Source: Acinetobacter equi (lineage in GTDB: Bacteria; Pseudomonadota; Gammaproteobacteria; Pseudomonadales; Moraxellaceae). From it: DNA of 64,000 nt. A model generated the notes under the pieces. The model was not told the origin of the DNA, searched no databases, and worked only from the letters and a program-made list of their open reading frames with translations. The stretch is taken from NCBI RefSeq assembly GCF_001307195.1, contig NZ_CP012808.1, positions 1,674,001 through 1,738,000 on the forward strand, read 5' to 3'. Shown piece after piece: positions 8,954 to 19,100 of the stretch. Each line of letters opens with the position of its first letter. The stretch's first letter is position 1. A program made the position numbers and the translations under genes.

Positions 8954-9508
8954 GTGCTTACACAGTCCGATTTAATTTTTAATCAGGAATTAGCAGCTTG
9001 GGTTCAGGCAATTGGATCTGTTTTTGCAATTTTTGTTGCAATTAGTATTCCTTTATATCTTAATTATTTACAAAGAAAGAATATGCAACAAGCAATGGAA
9101 ATACAAAAACAAAAATATTTTGTGATTTTATTTCCTAGTTTGTATCGTATTCGACGTTATAGTTTTGATTTTTTAAATCACATAGAAAATCATGAAAATA
9201 ATATTGAAAATATAATGCATACCTTAGACAGTTTATATTTAGATTTAATTCCAGTATTTTCTAAAGAATTGCATATTTTTGTACATAGTCAGATTTATGA
9301 TGAAGATTTAAATCAACTTGCATTTGAGTTTTTCTTTTGTGAGGAAGTTTTACATCAACATTTAAATCAGCCTATGGATCAAAAAAAGAAATATCATCAA
9401 GATTTAATTGTGCAGCATACGCAAAAAGCATATGCACTTTGTGAAAAAATTATTAAGAAAAATGAAAAAAATTATTTGGATGTTGAAATTGATCAAAGCA
9501 AAATTTAA
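8954..9508 (+). CDS. Hypothetical protein with one N-terminal membrane segment, 184 aa
   Basis: The start is GTG at 8954, preceded by an AGGGGAAAGGA ribosome site. An ATG two bases earlier is in another frame and closes after 7 codons. Residues about 15-37 (WVQAIGSVFAIFVAISIPLYL) form a single transmembrane helix. The remaining 145 residues are cytoplasmic by charge, rich in His, Asn and Lys, and helical. The arrangement resembles small one-TM proteins sometimes linked to phage or stress functions, but I cannot name a family. The gene is even more A/T-rich than its neighbours and stands alone, ending at a strong terminator. Confidence 0.7.
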   Translation: MLTQSDLIFNQELAAWVQAIGSVFAIFVAISIPLYLNYLQRKNMQQAMEIQKQKYFVILFPSLYRIRRYSFDFLNHIENHENNIENIMHTLDSLYLDLIPVFSKELHIFVHSQIYDEDLNQLAFEFFFCEEVLHQHLNQPMDQKKKYHQDLIVQHTQKAYALCEKIIKKNEKNYLDVEIDQSKI

Positions 9509-9529
9509 TAGCTTTTATGAATCTTGATA

Positions 9530-9564
9530 AAAAAAGCCCAATTCTTTGAATTGGGCTTTTTTTA
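9530..9564. terminator. Bidirectional terminator
   Basis: A long perfect stem (AAAAAAGCCCAATTC / GAATTGGGCTTTTTT) with a TTT loop, between the 184-aa gene and convergent trpC. It can stop transcription from both sides. Confidence 0.9.
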
Positions 9565-9574
9565 TTAGCGTTAA

Positions 9575-10381
9575 TTAAATAGCTTTTGGCATGCCAAATA
9601 ATTCATTAAAAGCATGATCAGGGCGAGGTTGTTTCATAAAACTTTCTCCCACTAAGAATGCATGAATATCATGTTCTTGCATCATTGCTACATCGGCAGG
9701 CGTTGCAATACCACTTTCAGTTACTAATAGACGAGAAGGATCTAATAATTTTTTCAAACGAAGTGATGTATGTAGATTAACATCAAATGTTTTTAAATTA
9801 CGGTTATTTACACCTAATAAGCAACGATCTGAAAGTTGAAGTGCACGTTCTAGTTCATCTTCATCATGAACTTCGACTAAAACATCTAAATTTTGCTCAA
9901 ATGCAGTTTTAGACATTTCTTCGAGTTGTTGATCGGATAAACACGCAACAATGAGAAGAATACAATCTGCATGTAAAGCACGTGCTTCAATAACGCCATA
10001 AGGATCGATTAAAAAATCTTTACGTAATGCAGGCAATGAACAGTGGGAGCGAGCAATTGCAATGTTTTCATCATTACCTTGGAAAAAATCGATATCAGTT
10101 AAGACCGATAAACATGCAGCACCCGCAGATTCATATTGTTCTGCAATTTCAGCAGGATTAAAGTTTTCACGAATAATACCTTTAGAAGGAGATGCTTTTT
10201 TAATTTCAGCAATAACACCAGGACGTTTGCTTAATAATGCTTGGGCAAAACCACGAACAGGAGTAGCTGCTTGGGCAAGCTCTTCAACATCTTTATAGCT
10301 ATGCTGTTTTAGACGTGCGGTAAATTCTTCTTTTTTGCGATCAACAATTTTACCTAAGATCGTATTTGCAATATCAACCAT
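9575..10381 (-). CDS. trpC: Indole-3-glycerol phosphate synthase
   Basis: A 268-aa TIM-barrel enzyme that closes the indole ring from carboxyphenylaminodeoxyribulose phosphate in tryptophan synthesis. Family motifs include IAEIKKASPSKG (phosphate/carboxylate site), LSVLTDIDFFQG, LRKDFLIDPYGV with the catalytic Lys, LGVNNRNLKTF and TESGI. It is monofunctional, with no TrpF fusion. It follows trpD by 18 bp and is last in a trpGDC operon. Confidence 0.97.
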   Translation of the reverse strand: MVDIANTILGKIVDRKKEEFTARLKQHSYKDVEELAQAATPVRGFAQALLSKRPGVIAEIKKASPSKGIIRENFNPAEIAEQYESAGAACLSVLTDIDFFQGNDENIAIARSHCSLPALRKDFLIDPYGVIEARALHADCILLIVACLSDQQLEEMSKTAFEQNLDVLVEVHDEDELERALQLSDRCLLGVNNRNLKTFDVNLHTSLRLKKLLDPSRLLVTESGIATPADVAMMQEHDIHAFLVGESFMKQPRPDHAFNELFGMPKAI

Positions 10382-10399
10382 GACAATGTTCCTTAAATC

Positions 10400-11446
10400 T
10401 TAAGCTTCGTATTGTTTAAGCGTTTTAGTGAATTCTGATAGCACATCCATTTTTTCAAGTGCTTGCCCACCATAAATAATGTCATGTGCGAGAGCAACAC
10501 CCTGTTTATAGCTATTGGTTAGACCTGAAACATAAATACCTGCACCTGCATTAAGCGCAATGATATTGGCAGCTTTATCACCTATTTCAGATTTTTTCTT
10601 CGCCAATGCAGCTTTAATTAAAGCAAGACTTTCTGCGGGGCTATCAATGGTTAATCCTGTTAATGTTTGTGATTCAATATCAACATCTTCAGGTGTAATC
10701 ATCCATTCAGTGACTTCACCATCTTTTAATTCAGCCACATAAGTTGGAGACGCTAAGCTGATTTCATCTAAACCATCTTTAGAGTGAACAACCATTACAT
10801 GTTCTGCGCCCAATTGTTTTAAAACTTCAGCCATTGGACGACATAATTCATTTGAAAATACGCCTATCACAAAACGTTTTACTCCAGCCGGATTCGTAAG
10901 CGGACCGAGTAAATTAAATATTGAACGGAAACCAAGCTCTTTACGTGGTCCAGCAGCATATTTCATTGCTTTATGATGGTTTGGTGCAAATAAGAAACCT
11001 ACACCAATATCACGGATGCAACGTTCGGTTTGTTTCATATTAAGTTCAAGACTAATACCTGCTTGTTCAAGTAAATCTGAAGAGCCTGATTTACCTGAAA
11101 CACCACGACCACCATGTTTTGCAATATTTGCACCTGCTGCTGCAATGACAAAGGCAGAAGCTGTTGAAACGTTAAATAGGTTTTGACCATCGCCACCAGT
11201 ACCCACAATATCAACGAGGTATGGAAGGTCACTGACGTCAATTTTTGTTGCGAACTCACGCATGACACGTGCAGCAGCAGTCATTTCATCAATACTTTCA
11301 CCTTTTAAACGAAGTCCCATCATCAGTGCACCAATTTGCGCATCTGTTGCTTCGCCAGACATAATGCCACGCATTACATCTTCCATTTGTGTTTGAGTAA
11401 GGTGAATATTTTTTGTGATATGACTTAAAGCTTGTTGAATATTCAT
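10400..11446 (-). CDS. trpD: Anthranilate phosphoribosyltransferase
   Basis: About 348 aa; transfers phosphoribose from PRPP to anthranilate. The glycine-rich PRPP site [18 protein letters not shown], then [18 protein letters not shown] and NLLGPLTNP, are the family signatures. The frame is open from a GTG at 11455 that abuts the trpG stop, but ATG at 11446 (reading MNIQQALSH) gives the usual family start and is preferred. Near-zero spacing to trpG suggests translational coupling. Confidence 0.96.
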   Translation of the reverse strand: MNIQQALSHITKNIHLTQTQMEDVMRGIMSGEATDAQIGALMMGLRLKGESIDEMTAAARVMREFATKIDVSDLPYLVDIVGTGGDGQNLFNVSTASAFVIAAAGANIAKHGGRGVSGKSGSSDLLEQAGISLELNMKQTERCIRDIGVGFLFAPNHHKAMKYAAGPRKELGFRSIFNLLGPLTNPAGVKRFVIGVFSNELCRPMAEVLKQLGAEHVMVVHSKDGLDEISLASPTYVAELKDGEVTEWMITPEDVDIESQTLTGLTIDSPAESLALIKAALAKKKSEIGDKAANIIALNAGAGIYVSGLTNSYKQGVALAHDIIYGGQALEKMDVLSEFTKTLKQYEA

Positions 11447-11455
11447 ATTGTCCAC

Positions 11456-12040
11456 TTATGCATAAATTTCTAAGAAGTTTTTAAAGATTTGATGACCATG
11501 TTCGCTCAGAATTGATTCAGGATGGAACTGCACACCTTCAATAGGTAATGTCTTATGTTTAACACCCATGATTTCTTCCATTGAGCCATCATTTTCATTG
11601 GTCCAGCAGGTAACCTCTAAACATTCTGGCAAGGTTGCTTGATCAATCACTAAGGAATGATAGCGTGTTGCAGAAAAAGGAGAGGGTAAATTACTGAAAA
11701 TGCCCTTGTCGCTGTGGTACATGTCAGATAAACGACCATGCATCACTTTTTTGGCACGAACAATATTTCCGCCAAAAGCTTGTCCAATACTTTGATGCCC
11801 TAAGCAAACACCTAGTAGTGGAATTTTTCCTCCAAAATGCTGAATTGCAGGAATAGAAATACCTGCTTCAGATGGAGAACAAGGACCAGGACCAATCACT
11901 AAATACTTCGGTTGCCATCGCTCAATATCGTCCAATGTTACGGCATCATTACGAATCACTTTTACTTCTTGATTTAACTCGCCAAAATATTGAACGATGT
12001 TGTAGGTAAAAGAGTCATAGTTGTCGATCATTAAAAGCAT
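11456..12040 (-). CDS. trpG: Anthranilate synthase glutamine amidotransferase subunit
   Basis: A 194-aa class I glutamine amidotransferase supplying ammonia to anthranilate synthase. [18 protein letters not shown] is the N-terminal signature, [15 protein letters not shown] carries the nucleophilic Cys, and GVQFHPES carries the catalytic His and Glu. A closely similar subunit, PabA, can serve p-aminobenzoate synthesis, and in Acinetobacter one protein may serve both. It is first in trpGDC; no trpE is nearby in this window. No attenuator-like leader peptide is visible upstream. Confidence 0.95.
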   Translation of the reverse strand: MLLMIDNYDSFTYNIVQYFGELNQEVKVIRNDAVTLDDIERWQPKYLVIGPGPCSPSEAGISIPAIQHFGGKIPLLGVCLGHQSIGQAFGGNIVRAKKVMHGRLSDMYHSDKGIFSNLPSPFSATRYHSLVIDQATLPECLEVTCWTNENDGSMEEIMGVKHKTLPIEGVQFHPESILSEHGHQIFKNFLEIYA

Positions 12041-12479
12041 TTTGAGCTTAACCTTTTGATTTAATTTACATATAAGTGAGATTTTTTCGCTGATAATTTA
12101 CAGTGTTACTCACGAATTAAAAGTGCAACTTTTTTTATTTCCATTTAAAAGTAGCTCATTTAAGTGGTTACTTTAGCAGATTTTTTAGTGTTTGTTATAG
12201 CTTCATTGATATTGTTGTTTAAGCAAAAGTTAAGTTTTCTATTTTTTGTAAGGGTTTTATAGACGTAGTAATTAAAACTTTTATATTTTCTTCAATTTTA
12301 TTGAAATAAGAAAGTTTTATGAATGAAAATATTATAGCTTTTGATCCTAGATGATATTTAAATGATTTTTATAATAAAAATTTGATTCAATTATGAAATA
12401 TTCTAAAAGATCTATTATTTAGACAAACTTAATGCTAATTTATTTGCAAATATGTAATTAAGTGTGATGTAAAACACAT
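12041..12479. other. AT-rich divergent intergenic region upstream of vgrG
   Basis: This 439-bp region lies between divergent trpG and vgrG and is strongly A/T-rich. It should hold the promoters of both. I find no RNA gene, no ORF of note and no convincing operator in it. Confidence 0.5.
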
Positions 12480-14687
12480 ATGCAACTTTCAAAAACATTA
12501 AGTCAATTGACTGCGGTATTAAAACAAGAAAATCGCGTATTGAGTTTGTCTTTTCCAAATTCGGATGTTCCATGTGCATTTAATATGGTGGTAAATCATA
12601 TTGATGCTCAAGAAAAATTCAACCAAGATTTTGAATTTAAACTAGAAATAATTTCTGATTTACCCGATTTACCACTTGATGATGCTATTGGGAAAATGGC
12701 AAGTGTTGCATGTAAACGTCATGATGGTTCTTTGCGTTATTTTAATGGGTTTATTTTTAGTTTTAGGCTAATTCGTAATGATGGAAGCTTTAGTACATAT
12801 GAAATGATACTCAAGCCTTGGTTAGCTTTTCTAAAATATAAAGAGAATTGTAAGATTTTTCAGAATATTAATATGAAAGATCGTACTCAAGAAATTTTGA
12901 GTGAACTATTTTATAAACCTACAAATTGGATGATTCGTGGAGAAGATCCAGAGGAAACTTTTTCAGTTCAATACAATGAATCTGATTATAACTATTTGCA
13001 CAGAATGTTAGAGCGTAGAGGTTGGATCTATTGGTATGAGCATACCGAAGTAGATCATACCCTATGTATTGCTGATCAAAGCTTAGATACTCAACCTATT
13101 TTCAGTCCTGGGCAAGCATTGATTTGGCGGGGGCAAAATCCACATAATAATTTAGTGGGTATTTTAGGGTATCAGCAAGCATCTAAAATAGGGTTTACTA
13201 AATTTGCTTCAGCCTCTTTTGACTTTAAAAGTCCAATAGCCATTCAAACTGATGTTAAAGCTAAAAATACACCAGAACAAAAAGTTGATTTAGAGCGTTT
13301 TAATTATGCTGGTACTTACGGTTTTAAAGATGAAGATATTGGTCGGAATCAGTTAGATCAGAAAAGATTAGCTCAAGAGTCTGCCGCAGATTACAATAAA
13401 ATGATTTGTAATAATGCCTATGCTGAAGTAGGTAAATGGTTCAAGTTAACTGAATTTGAAGCAAATAATAGTGGTGAGCAAGAATTTCTTATTGTTGGTA
13501 TGCACCATAAAGCAGGCAATAACTATTTGCAAAATAAAAATCGTATGGCGTCTTATGAGGCTGAACTTTTAAGCATTATGCGAGAAACACCTTGGAAGCC
13601 AGAGCTATATTTAAATAGTTTAGATACACGTATTTATGGTATGCAAACAGCGCTTGTTGTAGGGCCTCCAGACGAGGAAATTTATACCGATAAATATGGA
13701 CGTATTAAAGTACAGTTCCATTGGGATAGGTATGGTAAACAAGATGATCTTTCATCTGCATGGGTTCGTGTTGCGAGTGCTTGGGCAGGATCTAATTTTG
13801 GGATGGTGAGTATTCCTCGAATTGGGCAAGAAGTGATTGTTCAGTTCTTAGAGGGGAATCCTGATCGTCCATTGGTAACAGGAAGCGTTTATAACGAAGA
13901 TAATTTACCTCCTTGGGATTTACCTGATAATGCTACGCAATCAGGTATTTTAAGTCGTTCGAGTAAAGGGGCAACTCCTGATAATGCCAATGCGATTCGC
14001 TTTGAAGATAAAAAAGGCGAAGAAGAAGTTTGGATTCATGCAGAAAAAGACCAAAGAATAGAAGTAGAAAATAATGAATCACATTCAGTTGGTGTAGATC
14101 GTTCTAAAACTGTGGGTAGTAATGAAACTGTCAGTATTGGCGTAGATCGGACAGAAACAGTAGGTAAAAATGAAACGATTAATATTGGTGTAGATCGAAC
14201 AGAGACTGTTGGTAATAACGAAATAATTAATATTGGTGTAAATAGAACAGAAACTGTGGGGAATAATGAAACCATAACCATTCAGCAAAATAGAACAAAA
14301 ACAGTTGTTGCGAATGAAAAAGTGACGGTACAGCAAAACCAAGTCGTTTCTGTTGGTTTAAATAAAATGGAAACCGTATCTATTGCAAAAGCGTTAAATG
14401 TAGGAGCAGGTTATGCCGTCACTGTAGGTGCAGGACATGCTTTAACCGTTGTTGGAGCTATGAATACAGCAGTAGGTTTAGCGCAGTTTGAACAAGTGGG
14501 ATTAAATAAAAGTATTTATGTTGGAAAAAGCTTCAATATTGATGTGGCAGATAGTTTTGAAGTTCGAGTAGGAAGTTCTAGTTTTCAAATGAAGTCAGAT
14601 GGAACAATTGTTTTATCTGGTGTGAAAATTCGTATTGAAGCTGACAGCTTAGTACAGATTGACGGCAAAGACGTCGAAATTAACTAA
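12480..14687 (+). CDS. vgrG: T6SS spike protein VgrG
   Basis: A 735-aa protein forming the trimeric spike at the tip of the type VI secretion tube. Residues about 20-380 are the gp27-like part. Residues about 385-475 are the gp5-like OB fold, with the conserved PPDEEIYTDKYGRIKVQFHWDR and SAWVRVASAWAG followed by IPRIGQEVIVQFLEG. Residues about 530-735 are a repetitive beta-helix needle containing about four to five 16-residue repeats of the type GVDRTETVGNNETINI. No extra C-terminal effector domain is attached. The start is ATG 12480, with only a weak ribosome site. It is followed 17 bp later by the DUF2169 gene, then the RHS effector, forming one cargo operon with no structural T6SS genes nearby (an orphan vgrG island). 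Confidence 0.95.
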   Translation: MQLSKTLSQLTAVLKQENRVLSLSFPNSDVPCAFNMVVNHIDAQEKFNQDFEFKLEIISDLPDLPLDDAIGKMASVACKRHDGSLRYFNGFIFSFRLIRNDGSFSTYEMILKPWLAFLKYKENCKIFQNINMKDRTQEILSELFYKPTNWMIRGEDPEETFSVQYNESDYNYLHRMLERRGWIYWYEHTEVDHTLCIADQSLDTQPIFSPGQALIWRGQNPHNNLVGILGYQQASKIGFTKFASASFDFKSPIAIQTDVKAKNTPEQKVDLERFNYAGTYGFKDEDIGRNQLDQKRLAQESAADYNKMICNNAYAEVGKWFKLTEFEANNSGEQEFLIVGMHHKAGNNYLQNKNRMASYEAELLSIMRETPWKPELYLNSLDTRIYGMQTALVVGPPDEEIYTDKYGRIKVQFHWDRYGKQDDLSSAWVRVASAWAGSNFGMVSIPRIGQEVIVQFLEGNPDRPLVTGSVYNEDNLPPWDLPDNATQSGILSRSSKGATPDNANAIRFEDKKGEEEVWIHAEKDQRIEVENNESHSVGVDRSKTVGSNETVSIGVDRTETVGKNETINIGVDRTETVGNNEIINIGVNRTETVGNNETITIQQNRTKTVVANEKVTVQQNQVVSVGLNKMETVSIAKALNVGAGYAVTVGAGHALTVVGAMNTAVGLAQFEQVGLNKSIYVGKSFNIDVADSFEVRVGSSSFQMKSDGTIVLSGVKIRIEADSLVQIDGKDVEIN
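14089..14330 (+). repeat. 48-bp tandem coding repeats in vgrG needle
   Basis: Four to five imperfect 48-bp units, each encoding a 16-residue motif around GVDRTETVGNNET. They are coding repeats that build the triangular beta-helix needle and could change in number by slippage. Confidence 0.75.
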
Positions 14688-14704
14688 GAGGAGATTAGTG
14701 AACA

Positions 14705-16075
14705 ATGGAACTTATCAATAAAACTCCATTTCCAGCTTTGATGTATTCAGCAGCCGATGCACATCGTGATGAACATCGTATTGTTGTAATGAAAGTCAGT
14801 TATAAAATTATTCGTAAAGCTCAAGATGAGTGGGGACTAGAACTGATACAAGATGGTTCAATACCATTATGTTTAGCCGATGAATTCTGGGGAGAGGTAG
14901 GACAAAGTAGTGTCAAAATTGAAAGTGATTTAGCACCCTATAAGCCAAAGTGTGATGTGATTGTAAATGGTTCTGCTCATAGTCCAAATGGCAAAGAAAT
15001 GGAAGCAATTGCAGTTCGCTTAAAGCTAAGTGTGCCAGAAAAAAAAGAGCAATTAAAAGAGCCACAGGCACCTCAAGCACTTAATCCTAATATGCCTTTA
15101 ACACAAACACAAATGCAGCAATGGAAAAAAGAACAAGAACATTATCAGGCTGCATTAAAAGCTCAGAAGCCACCAAGCTATCAGGTTCAATTAGAAAAAA
15201 CGCTAAGTGTTCTTGGCGAATCAGTATTTAAACCTAACGTTATGATGCCAGGTTGGAAAAGAAGTTCTATAACTGTCTTTAAACAGCAACCAATTCGTTG
15301 GGAATATGCATTTGGTGGTCATCATTTCTTAAAGTTAAATGAACAAGACAGTGACGCATTTTATAGCAATATGTGTTACAGCAATCCTCTTGGTATGGGA
15401 TGGGTGGCACAAGATTATTTTGAACAATGTGAAAAGCTGAATGCTCGGAAAAAACAGCAAGTTTGTAGTCATTATAAAACGATTCATGCACCACAAATTG
15501 AATATCATTTACAGCGTCAGCCTAAGCCAGCAATTGTCAAACAAGCTCAAATTAAAACTGAAGTGACGGCTAAAGATTTAGCAAAACTTGCACAAAAATA
15601 TCCTTATAAACCTGCAGGATTTGGTTTTGTTGGGCGTTCATGGGTACCACGAATTGCTTATGCAGGGACTTATGATCAGAAATGGCTAGATGAACAGCAT
15701 CCTTATCCACCTTTAGATATGAATTATGCCTATTGGAATGGTGCGCCTGAAGATCAGCAAATTGATTTTTTTTATCCACGTTCACGTTTAGAACTATGGA
15801 ATTTAACAGCGCCTGAACATGCCAAAAATGGTTATTTGAAAGTAGATTTTTTAGGGCATCGTCCTTTTATTGTGATGCATTTTCAAGAAGGTGGAGCCGT
15901 ACCATTTCCAATGATTACGGAAACGCTACTCATTGATACTGATGCTATGACTATTAGCTTAACGCATAAGGCATGGATTCGTTCAGATACAGCACCACTG
16001 GCATATGTAGAAGCACATTTTAGTGATCAAGCAGAAGGTGAGTTGTTCAAATTTGAACATACTCTAACTGAATAG
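14705..16075 (+). CDS. DUF2169 domain protein, T6SS effector adaptor/chaperone
   Basis: A 456-aa soluble protein whose N-terminus (MELINKTPFPALMYSAAD, then EHRIVVMKVSYKI) is characteristic of DUF2169. A Gln/Lys-rich linker lies around residues 110-160. The C-terminal half contains PAGFGFVGRSWVPR and YWNGAPEDQQ followed by FYPRSRLELWNL. DUF2169 genes are repeatedly found between vgrG and genes for PAAR-like (DUF4150) effectors and are thought to help load them onto VgrG; this position fits exactly. A GAGGAG ribosome site lies just past the vgrG stop. The loading role is inferred from family and context. Confidence 0.85.
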   Translation: MELINKTPFPALMYSAADAHRDEHRIVVMKVSYKIIRKAQDEWGLELIQDGSIPLCLADEFWGEVGQSSVKIESDLAPYKPKCDVIVNGSAHSPNGKEMEAIAVRLKLSVPEKKEQLKEPQAPQALNPNMPLTQTQMQQWKKEQEHYQAALKAQKPPSYQVQLEKTLSVLGESVFKPNVMMPGWKRSSITVFKQQPIRWEYAFGGHHFLKLNEQDSDAFYSNMCYSNPLGMGWVAQDYFEQCEKLNARKKQQVCSHYKTIHAPQIEYHLQRQPKPAIVKQAQIKTEVTAKDLAKLAQKYPYKPAGFGFVGRSWVPRIAYAGTYDQKWLDEQHPYPPLDMNYAYWNGAPEDQQIDFFYPRSRLELWNLTAPEHAKNGYLKVDFLGHRPFIVMHFQEGGAVPFPMITETLLIDTDAMTISLTHKAWIRSDTAPLAYVEAHFSDQAEGELFKFEHTLTE

Positions 16076-16118
16076 ATTTTTAGAAGTACAAGATTAAGAA
16101 GAATAAGCAGGAACGAAG

Positions 16119-19100
16119 ATGGCAGATAATTTAATGTTACGCAAAGAATCGGGTTGGATGGTCGTTTGTACCATGCCTGATGTGTGTAAAACACCGCCGT
16201 GTATTCCTGTTCCTTATCCTGTTGTTGCTTTTCTTAATGATTCTGAAAAAACACAAACGAATGTTAAAGCCAATAACCATCCTTTTGTTTTACATGATAA
16301 GTCTTATGTGTCACCGACATGGGGTGATCAACTTGGAATATTAAAAGGCATAAAAAGTCAGACAGTTGGAGCAAAATGTTTTCCAATTGATAAAAGTGCT
16401 TCATTTAAAGTTAATGGTAAATGGACTGTTCGTGTAGATGATGCCTTTTGGATGAATGGACAGGGAAATTCAGGTAATACTCGCGGTCGTGTCGTAAAGA
16501 TGCCTCCATTGAGCGAAATGATTGATAGCGCTTTAGATGGTTTACAAGTTGCATTAGATATTGCTGGTTTAATTCCCGGAATTGGTGAAATTGCCGATGG
16601 TATAAACTGTGTTATATGTTTAGCACGTGGCGACTATGAAGGTGCAGCTTTATCTGCTGCTGCAATGATTCCATTTGCAGGCTCAGCTGCAACAGCAACA
16701 AAATTAGGTAAAAAAGTCACCAAAGCGGTGAGTGCAGCAACCAATGCTGCGACTAAAGCCATTAAAAAAACAGCTAAAAAGCATTTGGGTAAAGTTGGGG
16801 CTAGATTTAAAGGTTCAGGCAAAAAATGTAAATCGGGTAAGTGCCAACCTAAAGTAGGTAAGCCAGTAAATCCTTTATATGGTTGTAAGATTTTAACTGG
16901 AGATCAAGATACTGACTTTAGTTTAAATTCAGCGTTACCATTTACATGGCAACGTAGTTATGCAAGTGACAGTCTCATCGGTACAGCGGAGTATCCTATT
17001 TCTTGGTATGGGCAAGGTTGGGACAATCCTTATGGCATGCAAATTAAAGTTTTTCCTGCGCATCAAAAAATTAAATTATTACTACCTTTAGGTGATGAAA
17101 TTGAGTTGCCTTATTTAGAGCCTGAAGATGCTTTTTATCATTTAGGAAAAGATTTAACTTTAATTCGTGAAGCAGTTGCTGAAGGGCAAGAAAGTAAAGA
17201 CTTTAAATTTTGTATAGCAATTGGTACAGAACAAGCAGCTAGCGTATTTTATGAATTTCATCATCAAGTTAATCATGCTAATACTAAGCCTGAATATTTA
17301 GTACTTTGCACAGGATTAGAAGATCTATATAGCAATCGTATTAGCTTAGAATATTTATATACAGATGAAATTTTAAAGCATTATCCAAGCCATATTGTAG
17401 ATAGTATTCAACGTGTCATGAGTCTAGAGTTTATTGAAATTCAGGGACAGGTTCGTTTAAAGCAAATACAATATTTACAAGGTTTAAATCCTGTTGACCC
17501 TCTTAGTGTCACGAAAGAACACTTATATGATTCTTTGCCTGATCGTTTATTCACCGCTCAGCAAAATGCCAATATACATTTACTAGATTTACACGATTAT
17601 TTAAAAGCAAAAACTTTAGTGAGCTATGCCTATTCAGATCAGGCTGATTTAATTCATGTGTATATAGATGATAGTTCTGTTACTGCAAAAGAAGCACACG
17701 AATATAAATTACGTTTAAGCCGTAAATTTGAGTGGAATAATCACATCATGACAGCACATCATGAAGTGGGTGGCATCAGCAGTTATTATGAATATGATCG
17801 CTATGATCCAAGTGGCAAAGTTATACGTCATTGGATGAATACGGGTGAAGAATTCTTATTTGAATATCATATGGGAATGACTCATGTTGTATTCGCACCA
17901 AAAACAACATTAGAAAAACGTGAAACTTATTATTTTGATAAGTATAAATTCTTAACAGCCTATGTGAATGCAATGGGTGAAAAAGAAACGTATCATTATA
18001 ATGATAAGCAACAACTCATTGAAAAAAAGGATGCCGATGGAGGTATCACACAATATCAATATAGCGGTTCGGAATTAACAAAAATTCAAAGTCTAATTCG
18101 CTATGATGAAACATCTAAATTACCTGTTTGGCGAGAAATATGCCTAAATTGGAAAAATGGACGTTTAACGCAAGTTACAGATCCATTGGGTCATAGTGAA
18201 ACCACAGCTTATGATTTTGCAGGACAACCACTTAGCATTAGTAATGCTTTAGGGCAACAAACCCAAATCAAATACAGCCCAGTTGGTATGGCATATCAAG
18301 TGACCGATGCCCAAGGTGGGCATAAGCGTATGCTGTGGGATATGTATGGCAATCTAAAAAACTATCAAGATTGTAGCGGTAAACAAACTCATTATGCCTA
18401 TGATGCATATGGACGCGTGATTGAAGTTAAAGATGCAATGGGGCAAATTACTCATTTAAAATACCACGCCCATCAGCAACAACCATGTGAAATTACTTAT
18501 CCAGATCAAAGCCAAGAATATTTCAAATATGATGCTTTAGAGCGTTTAGTTGAATATCGAGATGCCTTAGGTCGTGCCACAAGCTATGAATACAGTGCAG
18601 ATGATTTGCCGATACAACGAAAAGACAGTGCCAATGGTGTAGTGCATTATCAATATGATGCATTGCGTCGCTTTGTTGGTTTAATCAATGAAAATGGGCA
18701 AACATGGCAAATAGAATATGATGTGAATGATCAGGTGATTGCGGAAACCACTTTTGATGGTATTCGTACAGAATATGAATACAGCTCTGCGGGTCATTTA
18801 GTACAGCATCGTCAACTCACTGAACAACAAAAAATTCGCTATAGCACTTATTTTAAACGTGATTTATTGGGTCAATTACTTGAACAATATATTATTGATC
18901 ATCAAGATTTAACAGAGAAAAAACGTACCCGATATGCCTATGATTTGGCAGGTCAATTGCTTGAAGCCCGTAATGCCGATAGCCATGTATCTTTAAGTTA
19001 TGATGCCATTGGACAATTAACGCAAGAACAATTAGTTGCCCATTGGTTTAATGAACATACACAACAACATAGTCAGCGCAGCCATTGTTTAACTCATCGT

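Noticed and set aside
14089-14330. CRISPR-like appearance of regularly spaced repeats
   Set aside because: The repeats are contiguous, in frame within vgrG, and have no unique spacers.
14036-14342. Two minus-strand frames opposite the vgrG repeats
   Set aside because: They are mirror products of the 48-bp coding repeats; vgrG on the plus strand is clearly the real gene.
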